Shown here piece by piece: positions 1 through 12,000 of a stretch of 64,000 bases of DNA; position 1 is the stretch's first letter, and every line of letters starts with the position of its first letter. The notes below the pieces were generated by a model. It was not told the DNA's origin. It was given only the letters and a program-made list of their open reading frames with translations, and searched no databases. Source of the stretch: CALCNS01 sp937897315 (GTDB taxonomy: Bacteria > Bacillota > JAAYKD01); the NCBI GenBank assembly GCA_036744005.1, contig DAINOJ010000004.1:62001-126000 (forward strand), read 5' to 3'. The position numbers and the translations under genes were made by a program.

Positions 1-3000
1 TTATTCGTCGATGGCAAATCGGTAGCTGCTGCAGAAATTGACGGTATTCGAGGATATAGCACGGTGCCGGTTGTCATCACTTGGACACCGAACAAAGCCG
101 GTCCTCAAACCTTCCAAATCCTCGTCGATAGTATGAATGTGTTAAATCTTGAAAAACCTTCGGAAGGGGTACGCCGGGTTTGGACAACCAGTATCGACGT
201 GAAACAAGCATTAACCATGAAAGCATCGCCGAATAAAGAAGAAGAAGACAGCGATTTCTTAGCCGTTCTTTACACCACCAATGATGGATTCATCCCTTTA
301 AAAGCTCAATTGTTCCACGAGAGCATTTCTGCCTTGCCGCTCACACCGGATCAGGATGCTCAGGTTTCCTATACCTTAAAACGCGGAGATACCTTAACCG
401 CATTTGGTGATTTGGCATACAACTCCATCTCACGTGAATTCGAGTATGCGTTACCGATTACCGGTGACATGCAAACCGGAACCTATACGCTAGAAATGGT
501 TGGTTCAGCCGGGGTCGATTCGTTAAGTACCCTTTGCAATATACGCATTGTGCAGAGTGGCGTTGTGACTGTTGAAACCAATAAAACCGAATACAAATTA
601 GGAGAAGTGGTTCGAGTCAGTGGTCGCTTCTTATTGGGAGGTCAACCCGCTGCTAACGAACGAGTGGTCTTGGACTTCCAATTACTGCCGAGATTACCAG
701 AGCCACTCAAAGGTAGAGACGAGAAGGGCAATGAAATCTTCCTCACTTGGAGTGCCGAGGAAATCGTCTTTGTTACCACCGATGCCGAAGGGTATTATTC
801 TCACAACTTTACTCCCTTTACCGGTGAAGCCGGAGACTGGAACATCATAGCCTTTGGGTATCAGAAATTCTTAGGTACTGGTAGTCAAACCAGTTTTAAA
901 GTTTGGGGCATGGCTTCTTCACCTGCAAGTCTAACCTTGGTTGCCAGCAAGAATACTCAATTCTCTAAGGAAATTCTCTTCCGCCACGCTTCTCCCAAGA
1001 ATCCCGATGGAGATCCTTTAACAGGCATCACCGCGATGATTGTGCCGACTTCTGCCAATGTAGGAGTAGCAGCCTCTTTGGATACATCCGCAATGCTGCG
1101 AGTCCTCACTCCTGGAGCGGAAACCGGAGTGGTCATGAACGTGAGTGCCGGTTTGGATTGTGATGAGATTGCGACATATGATATTGTCTTTACGTCGGAT
1201 CAAGGAGCGATGGCGACTACGAAGGTGACATTGAACCTTCGTCCAGCTACACCAATTCCTGTCACCGATATGAAGACGGTCACTGTGGGTGTAAATCCAG
1301 ACAGTAGCGTAAGTCGAGTCATCACCGTAACCAACAAAGGGAAAGGATACTTAGATGGCTTAAAAGTGACTTTACCGACAAGCATACCTTGGATTAGTGT
1401 CAGCAGCATCGCCAGAACGAGGTTGGCTCCGAATGAAGGAACGACCTTTGTGGTAAACTTCAACCCAGCTGCCGGGGTTGCCTTAGGACAGTATCAGGAT
1501 AAGTTAGTGGTTAGCGATGGAACAGGAAAATTCTTCGCCAATGTTGGGATTAACGCAGAGGTCAGTTCCGCCAAAACAGGTGGTATCTCATTCCGTGTCG
1601 TCGATGACGTGGGTAGCAAAATAGCCAATGCGGAAATCACCATTGTATCAAAAGAACCTTACACCAGCAATGTGGGTGGAGTCACCAGTGAATACTACCC
1701 GTTCTTCAATGCCAGAACCGATGCCAATGGTATCGCTCAATTCTATGAGAAGCCACTTGGAAATTATGACTTAGTTGTTATGGCACAAGGCAGACGCAAG
1801 TTCATCTCCGAATGCAGTGTCATGCCTTCCGCAGGTGCGCCTTTCATGGATATTGTGATGCAAAACGAACCCATTTCCATTGAGTGGACAGTCATCCCCA
1901 CTACCATAGTTGACGAATACGAGATCAAACTAGAGTTAACATTTGGTGCACAGATTCCAGCTCCGGCGTTTGGCTTTAACCCGCCATGGGTTAATATTCC
2001 CAAGAATGTGACCGAGCCGATTATGGTCGAAGCCAATGTTGTCAACACGGGTCTCATCGCAATTACCGATGTGGTTGCTTCCGTGGTTCGCGAGCAAAAG
2101 GGAGCGACAGGCATTAGTATTGTGGGTGGAGGATATATTGGAGAAATCCCCGCTCACAGCAGTGCTCGAATTCGCTTACAAATTCAACCGGGCGTCTATA
2201 ACTTACCGTTTACCAAAGACAGTTATGGTAATGCGAAGAACTTCATTAAACTCGAAGGAACCTATGTATCCTTCGATCCCGACACTGGGTTACCGGTCGA
2301 CCCCGCTATGATGGTTTCGGGAGCTCTGCCGATGTATAACCCAAGCGAAACCACTGTTAAATTAGACGTTCGCTTACCGGATGCACCAGGAAAAGTAGTA
2401 CAAGAAGAGCTGAAATTGCCGGAAGGTCAAATTGAAGAACTACGTTATGTGGCCAATAGCGGAGCCAACCGAGAAGAACTTCTTAAAGAAGGCGGAGCTA
2501 CCGCGTATGAAATTGTAAAACTATCCTTAAGTCAGACTGCAACCCTAGAACGGCAAGCTTTCGATGCCACTCTAAAGATTACCAACGGTTATCCGGAGTA
2601 TGCGCTGCAAAACCTGCGTGTGGATGTCACAGTGACCGACGAAGCCGGTTTGGATGTGACGAATAAGAACTTTGTCATCGCCACAGGTTTACAAGGGATA
2701 ACCGACGTGGATGGGAATGGCAGTTTGGCTGCCGGAACCGCCATGACTGCGACCTGGCAGATCATCCCAGGCAGCGACTTGGGTGGTACGACCATGGCTG
2801 GGAAAGTCTATTTTGCCAAAGCGCTCATTTCTTACTACGTCAACGGACGACTGGTTCAAACTCAAACGGACGGTGTACCGATCACCATCTTACCGCAACC
2901 CAAACTAACCTTGAATTACTATGTGCCGCATAATATTTTATCGAACACTCCGTTCAAGTTGGCAGTGACGGTGGAAAACAGCGGGTATGGTGAAGCAAAG

Positions 3001-6000
3001 AACTTAAACATCAATTCTGGTCAGTTGCAAATTACCACCAACCAAGCCGGGTTGCTCACCGACTTCGAGATCCTCAGTAGCTCATTTGGAAGCAACACCG
3101 GAAACCAATTCAAATTAGAATTTGGCAATATTGCTCCGGCAACTTACAGTGAAACAACGGATCCGATCACCAATGAAGTCAAAGGAGTATGGACGCCTAC
3201 CAAGGTGACAGGATACTGGTTGGTCCGTTGGAACTTACCCGTTGAAGGTGATGAAGAACCCTATAAGGGTGAATTCCGAGATTTCAAAGCAACCCTAACG
3301 CACAAGGATTATAAGGGTGTGCAACTCAATCCGCTCATCGTTGCTGTCACTACCAGTATTATTGGCAAAGAAGATGTGTTAAAAGGCGAATTTGGCGATG
3401 GCGCAATGTCGGTAGTCAACGAAGGCAACACCGGTTTCCCCGATTTCCTGATGAACCTTTCCTCCGGATTACGAATCCCGATTTTTGTGCCTGACAAGGT
3501 GACAACCACGATAGCATATTCTCAGAACAACAACGGTATTACGGTCCAGGTGACGAAACCTGCAGCTACATTGGACTACAACTCGGTACGTTACCAAATT
3601 ATTCTAATTCCGGAACCGGAAGGCAGTGCTAGTATCTCGGCTGTAAAGCGAGGGCTCAGCGCCGATGATGCTACTCCGGTCACCTTATCCTTCTCGAACT
3701 ATTGGAAGGATTACGGTAATATTTACATCGTGGATCAGATTCCGGTGCGTTATAAGGCGGACGGAAGTCGTGAATTCGTGGATTCCTGGTATACCGTGGA
3801 ATTTGGTAGCGGTGTGAAACTCAGCGACTTTGGGTATTCTAGATTCTTGTATACTCCGGCGAACCCTGGCGATGAAGGTGCGATTAGTGTGGGTATTGAG
3901 GGTGCCGGACTCTTCCTAAAAGATACGGTCTACTATGATACTGGTATTCAGCCCGATGAGAAAGATGGAGATTTACGTCTGCGGGTCATGCTGGACAATC
4001 GCTCCAAGAATGTGGAAAGCGGTAGCATCGTCTTCACTGTGAAGAACAGTAAGGGAACAACGGTTCACAACTCGGAAACCGCATTTGCGAATCTACAGCC
4101 CTATGTCACCCAGTACGTTTTCTGCGATGCTTGGACTCCTGCTGAGGGAGGTGTCTACACTGTCACCACCGAGCTTAAGTCTGGTGGTAGCTTGACCGGA
4201 CGCAAAGTAACCGGTGAAGTGGTGATTAACTCCTTACCGTTCAGCAATACCGGCCCCGACATTGCCAATGCCGTGGTCAATCAACCGGTACGCTTCGATG
4301 CCAGCCGCTCCTACGACAAGGACGGAACGATTATGTCCTACGTCTGGGACTTTGGTGATGGCGAGAGCGGTTACGGGTTGACTCCAACTCATACCTATAT
4401 TAAGTCCGGAACCTTCAAAGTGAAGCTTTTCGTTACGGACAACAACCTTTCGACCACTTGGCCACCAACTTTAGTAGGCGGAGTTCCGGTGGAATCGGAA
4501 ATCACAGACCAAAATGAGTTCTCGGTGATGCAGATTACAGTTCTAGAAGATCGGCCCGACTTGTTCGTGGAAACGTTAAGCTTCTCCGATGATACTCCCG
4601 ATGAAAACACCTCGTTTACCGTGACTGCGCGAATTAGAAACGGTACAGAAAATGGACTTGCCGGTGGATTGAAACCCACACCCGGACCATTCTTGGTAGG
4701 ATTCTACATGGACGATGTCTATCAAGGATACATTCGAGTGGAAAACACCATTGATGTTAATACCACAAAAGATGTTGTCTTCCAAATGACCATGCCAGCA
4801 GGCGGAGCACCTCATAAGATATCTGCAGTTGCCAATGATTTAGGTAAATACATTGAAGAAGCCGATTTCGATAACAACCGCTTAGATTGGGTCATCAACG
4901 GAACGCAAACTGCATTTGCCGATTTGGTTTTAAGCACATTGTCTGTGGGTGCAGCACCGGGTCTAGCATCCGGAGACACCTTGGCTTGGAATGCCGGAGT
5001 GCCAATCGCGGTTCAAGTTAAGAATGAAGGCAGTGCTCCTGCCGGGAACTTTAAGGTTCTTGCTTATGCAAATGACACGCTGATTGGATCGGAATTTGTG
5101 CAAGGACTGGCGGTTGGGGCAACAGCTAACGTAACCTTTAGCTGGAAACCGGAAACCTCGGATGACTATACCATACGAGCCATTGCAGATGGTCCTGTGT
5201 CAGCAGCCGTTGAAATGGTAGAAAGCAACAACAGCAAACAGCAAGTCTTTACGAATCTTCTCGTGACATACCCAGATCTTATTATAGAGAATGTGAAGAC
5301 CAGTTTAACTGGTAGCATTGTTCCGCAGGGAACCAATGTAATCTTGTTTGCGACCATTAAGAATACAGGGCAAGCACCTGCGAACCTGCCAACAAAGGCA
5401 TATTTCTATGTGGATCAACGATTTATTGGGGCAACTGAGTTTATTACATCTGGTAGCCTAGCCAAAGATGCTTCCGCTATTGTCAGTGTTGTGTGGAAGA
5501 ACCCAGACTTTGGTGGGCAAGAAGTCTTGGTCATCGTTGACCCAGATAACAAAATCAAAGAGAGCAACGAAGGAAACAACAATGGAACGTTCCGCTTTGC
5601 TGCTCCATTACAAGTGACACAAGCCCAGTTAACGGTAACCTCCATTGCAAACGATTTAACAAGTATCACCTATGGCAATACCGTCATTAGCAAGGTCGCG
5701 ATTAAAAACACTGGCGATCGCGATATTACCAAAGCCTTTGACACCTCCTTCTACGTGAACCATGTGAAAATTGGTGAGCAAAAAATCGAATCATTGGCAG
5801 CAGGTGGAACAGCAACAGTCAGCTTCACATGGAAAGCGGACCAAACACCAACAGGCACGTATACCTTACGCACCTTTGCCGATAGCACTACTACCATGTC
5901 TATGAGCAACCGTTCACTAGCGACGATGTCGCAGACAGTGAATGTGGCACATGGTTTATTGGCAGATGCCAAATGGGATGTAACCGCTTTCTCCATGGAT

Positions 6001-9000
6001 CAAAACCCTGTTCTACAATTACGAGTTGCTTCCACAGAAACACCGTGGTCACCATTGTCCACAGCAAATGTAACCGCTCAATTGGTGAAGTTAACCGTTT
6101 CCGGAGAAACGACAACCGAAGAACTTGTTGGCACTTCCTTTGCTCTCACATATGATCCAGTGTCCGGGCTCTACAAAGCCACCCTTACTGCTCCAGTTTT
6201 AGCAGGAAGCTACCGAGTCAAATTCCAAGCAACCTCCGGTGCAGTGATTGTGAATACACAAAGCGATTTACAATTTAGCAACAACTTTAAAGTTAACATG
6301 ACCAACACTGACCTTCAAAGCTATGGTATCGGTGCGAACTTTAACGCGACCGGTCGAGTTACCGATGAAGCTGGAGCCGGATTAACCGGTGTAGCAGTAA
6401 CCGTTATGGTCATTGGTGAAGAGACTTGGAAATTCGACGGAACGACTACAGCTGACGGAACCTTCACCATAGCAGTGAAATTGCCGAAGGATTGTGGTGG
6501 TGCTTATACCATGCGCGCTGTTGCAACCAAAGAGAACATCAACAAACAAAGTGGAGATATTGTCTTCTACATCGATGGACTCAACGTTGCCGTTGCACCC
6601 AAGGTCAGCATTGTTCAAGGATACGACAAGATGATTGGTGGTTTCATACACAACTTAGGAGTGTTAGCCGAAGAAGGAGTCGTCATCGGATTTAGTGGAT
6701 TACCTGCTGGATTCACCATAGACAAGGTCAAGGATGTTCCCAATAGCATCCCAGCTGAAAGTGAAGCCGAATTCCAAATCAAACTAACTGCCGCTTCAGA
6801 CTTACCGGTTGGACAGTTTGTAGTTCAAATTACCGCTAACGAAACCTCTACTCCAATAGAAGTCGAAATCGTGGAAGCCAAGCCCATTCTCACCATCAAC
6901 CTTATCGGTGAAGCGGAAGCAAATAACGAAAACCTAGTTCGCGACACATTGGCCATGAGTTTGCGTCAAAACGAGATGAAGTCTTCTGTCATTCAAGTGA
7001 CCAACAGAGGAACCTCAGCCATTACGGGATTACAAGTTGAATGCGATCTTCCGTTTGTTCGTTTCTCGGCAACGCCTGAGGGTGGGTATACCGTACAACC
7101 TTCAAATAAGGGGTACACCATTCGTGACGAGCAGGGAGTTGCTTCCATTGTTGTTACAGCTTCTCCAAACGCATTGGTGAAGACTGGAGTATATAATAGC
7201 AAGATTATCCTTACTTACGATAATGGTGATCCAAAAACCATTCCCGTCATTATTTCCGTTGGAAATGAATCGGTCGCGACCCTAACCTATGAAGTGCGCA
7301 ATAACAATCATGTGGTGCAAACAGATGCAACTGTTCGGTTGGTGGGAATCGTTGCCCAAAAAGATCCGGTCATTCACGAAGCGAAAACGAATGCTCAAGG
7401 ACAAGTCACCTTCACCAATATTCCTGCCGGACCTTATCAATTGATTGTTAGCAAAGATTTCCACTCCACTTTAGAAACGGCAGTGGACATTCCTGCCCTC
7501 ATCAATCGGGTACCGCAAATCGTAACCCTAACCAAACAATTGATTAGCTTTGGCTTCGATGCTACAGAAGAGAACATCGTAACGACTTCGTCAACCCAAA
7601 GTGTGGGTTACGACAGTGTGCTCTATAAGGCAAAACAATTGGCTGAAAGTACGGAACCTCAAATTCAACCGAACTTACCGGCAGACGAGCAGCAATTCTG
7701 GTATCTCTCCGGACGAATTCTCAACAAGATTTCCTACCGCAATCCATCCACAACGATTGCCTTAAAGGATGTCCAGTTTGAAATCATCGATGGAACCGGA
7801 TTACCGGTTAACGCCTTGACCTTGAAGACCGATACTGGGCAAAGTCCGATCCGTTATATTGGTGATTTAGCTCCCGGTCAGGTCATCGATGTCATCTGGA
7901 ACATGGATGTGGATAGAATCTTTGAAATTGCTACCGTAACGGCTCTTAACACAACCGGAAAATTCCAGTTAACTTTCGATGCAACCAAAGTCAACGAAGC
8001 GATGCTCAACGCTTATATAGCCGCCAACGACCCGGTTGGAAACGGAACCATATCTTTGGTAGCCGGCTCGTATACCGGTTCTGGTGACAGCACGGCTGAA
8101 GTTCAAGTCACTGCCGATAGTCAAGGAGACTACAGAATACCAGATGGTCGAATTCCGGTTTACTATGGAAACCAAGCGTATCATTTTGACGGAACCATTA
8201 AGGCAACAGGCAAACGGGCGGACAATGATGCCACAGTGGAAACCCTTGTTCCGGTTCGCTTACGTTACTTGCCACCTCAATACGAGATTTGGGGTTCGGG
8301 TAGAGGGGGCGAAGACGAAACGGGTCAACGCAGTTATGCCGACGCTTATGCCGAGAATCCGGGATTAGAGCAAAACATCTCCATGGAAGCGGCCTTCCCC
8401 TCTGCTACCGGGCAGTTAAGAGTCATCAAATACAGTCAAAACTTCCTAAAGGAAATGGGCTACGGTGCTCCTGAAGTTCCGGAAGAAAACGAGGGCACAG
8501 CCGGAATGAGTTTCGGTTTTGCTTCTGGTGCGGGCTTTGCATCTCAGGCCGTTGGTTTGAAGATGAGCCTGACCAACACCTCGGATATTGCACCCATGAA
8601 AGACTTGAAAGTTCGACTGGTTCTTACCGATAACGGTTACGACAGCAACGGAAACCTCCTACCGGGTGGATCGATGCTCTTCCCACAAGTCACCATTAAG
8701 GCCACGACCTCACAAGGAAGTGCAGTCACAGTGGATGGCTATAATGTGATTATCCCTGAGTTAAAAATCAACGAAACCTTAAAGCTTGAAGCACAAATGA
8801 AACTGGACGAGATACAGGATATTTACAGTTCAATTGCCGCTTTCAGTCCCGCCATTGCTGAGTTGTTACAGAACAAAGCAACGGGTAAGATTTTTGCTCG
8901 ATTCGAATATGAATATAACGAAGCAAAATCAAATGGCGGATTTACTCCTTCGGCAGAGGATCCCTTGTCCACACTTTACAAGCAACTCAACAGTACTGCG

Positions 9001-12000
9001 CGTGCCTTTGAGCTAAAACAACAACCGAAAATTTACATCAGTTATGACTTAGAACAGATTAGTGGGGATCAGTTCCAGCTCATTGCTACCGTCAGTAACT
9101 TAGGCGAAGGCAAAGCAGAAGGTGTATTTGTGAACACACCGGTAATGCCGGAAACCGATTATAAGTTTATTGTTCTCAGTGCAACAAGTTCGAAGTACAC
9201 AACCCTAAAAGATGGCATGGTACAACTTGGAACCATTATGCCGACACAAACCGAACATGTGTACTTCACCTTAAAGAGAATCGAAGCCACTCAGGCAAAA
9301 ATTGGTACCAAACAATCTCTTGGTAAGTTAGCCGAAATGCCATCTATGCCAGTGAAGAGTCAAATTTCCAACAACATGGTCGTTACACCGATGAAGTTGG
9401 AAGCCATGAATACCAACAAAGCCGCATACAATTTTAATGCCATTAAGACGGAGTTAGGTTTCCTCAAGAACAACATTGAGAACTTAGTAGACAAGACCGT
9501 TTCAGAATTAGCCCGTTCTGTTATAGATCAGTATGATTACACCAGAACCTTGACCGGTGCAGTTGGCATTTCCAAGGTTTACGACATGACTGCTGGAATC
9601 GCCAATCTAATTGGTTGGTTAAAGTCCATGTATGAACTACCTGAGAAACTCAAAGGTGCGTTCAAGTCTGCCGATGAGGAGCTCAAAGAGGTTTTGGAAG
9701 GCAAAGTGCTGAGTATGGACGAGTACAAACTCTTTGCCGCAACTGAACAAGCGTACCAAAGCTATGGAACGCAATTCTTTAATGTGTTTTCGAGCAGCGT
9801 CAGCTGGTTCAACAAATGGTTTGGTAACTCCTATAATGATTATGTTTCTGCGGCTTCCGATGCTTGGAATGTATACTCCGAAGCCAAGAAGGGTATTCAG
9901 GGTGTGGAACAAATCGCGGACTACGAAGTGAAAGCCAACCAAGCCGTAGCAACTTTAGAGAAGGCAGCGAAGATTATCGATGCGGCAACTCTAGCAACCA
10001 GCAACAGCGAGCGTGACCGACTAACCAAAGAAGGTCAAGTGTACTTGGAAAGTGCGATGGTGCTCATTCAGGAAGCCAATGCCATAAAAGCGGCAAAACT
10101 GGAATTCTTCCAATCCATTGCCGGAGGTAGAAGTGTTGGGTGGATTGGCGGAGAAGTAAATCGAGCTTATGAATCGGCTGCAAAAGCTTGGATTAACCAA
10201 ATTGATGTGACGATTCAGGAAACCCTAAAGGTTATCGCGGTGAAACTTCAAGCAATCATCGCAGTGAACGACTTGGTAGAAGCTGCGGAAGGACTGAAGA
10301 CTTCTGCAAACACCATGACAGCCATCAACAAAGAAGCAAAACAAATTCTTGATGCAACCAATAAGATGCTCAGTGATGTAGGATATGTGCCGAATCAATC
10401 GGTAGTCGATTATCTTGCCACTTTTGGTAAATCCAATACCGTAGTCGAGTATGCTAAGAGTTGGCTGTCGAGCAAACTCCAAATTGTAGACATGGCTTCC
10501 TTGGAGAACATTGCGAAAACTACCCCGACACTGGTAAAGAACTTAGGTAATCTGGCACAGTCCATACGCGATGAAAAGAGCCCAACCATGGCGAAAATCA
10601 TCGATATGATCTTTGCCAGTATCTTCCCCGATAACACTACCGTTGCTAAAACCAAGTATGGAGCGTTCTTCACGAAAGAGTTTACCGAAAATGCTCCCAA
10701 TACGAATTACACCAGTAACACTTTTGTCGTATATGCGGTGACGCAAGCCATTAAGCTGAGTGCTCATCAGGTGATCGACTTGGACGCCTATGACAAAGCT
10801 GTGAAACAATTGGCAGCGTCCAATATCACCAACAGCAGAGCTCAAATGGATGCGGCAGTCAATGCAGCCACACGCAAGAGCAACATTTTCCGCATGGTAG
10901 ATGAAGCACAAGCGGACTTGCAGGTTGCCATGGATATGATACAAAAATACATTGATCAAGATGTCAATGTCACTGCATACTATCCATCCAGCCAAGTGCT
11001 TGCTTATGTGAAGTCTCTCAATACTCAAATCAAAGGCATGGTTACCTCAAACGGCACCACACCTCTTTCCAATACACGCATTGGACGTTACCGCAACTTG
11101 TGGATTTACACAGCTGACGGCATGGATCTGGTTCCCGAGCAAATCACATTATATGAAGTGTATCAATTGCAAATGGCAGTGGATCAGTCCATTGCAGAAG
11201 GTTATGATGCGGTCTTCAAACGTCACTTGTTAAATCAAATCAAAGACATTGAGACCCGTATGATAGCCACCAGCACTGCTTTGGGTATGTTCAGTGCCAT
11301 GGGACCCATTCCAGGTACTTTGTCCGCCATTGCCGGTACTGCTGCGCAAATGATTAGCACAGCCGACATGACGAAAGCTCTGGATGGACTCGACTCTACC
11401 ATTTTAACCAAACTAGCCAAACAAATTGGTGAATTGGCGGTCAATACTACACTCATGGTCAATAAAGAGGTTTCCATTGCTTCTAGCTTGTTGGGCGTCT
11501 TCAACACCTTGGAAAACTGGCGCAAAGTCGACCCAGAACTGCCGATTACCGTATTAGCTCACTCGGCAGCTGATGTTGCAATGGAGAACGGAACGTTAGA
11601 AGGTGCATCACAAGTCAGCTTAACCTTACGCAATGATCACTCCGGAACCGTAACAGTATCTCCCATCGTGGAAGTATACGACAGCTATGGATTGGTGAGC
11701 TCCGTGCAAATGAAAGCCCAATCGATGATGCCTGGTCAAAGTGCAACCTGGAAAGATACGGTTCTTGTTCCACATAATGCCCTGCGTGACTCTGGTGGTT
11801 ACATTGCGGTCTTCACCTTCGAAGCCTCTGAAGCAGAAACCATGACCATTGCCCCAACCTATGGACCGTTCACAGCAGCGTTCAATGCACACAACCGAGC
11901 CACCTTGGAACGGATGAAAGTAGACGATGCCAATGATGGGAAGAATACTGTTGTCGTTGCCACACAACCGATGGGTGGTTACCTAGATGCCAAAGATGGC

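Noticed and set aside
10543..11028. Minus-strand 161-codon frame inside the giant gene
   Set aside because: Antisense shadow of the helical block, with no ribosome binding site or known motif.
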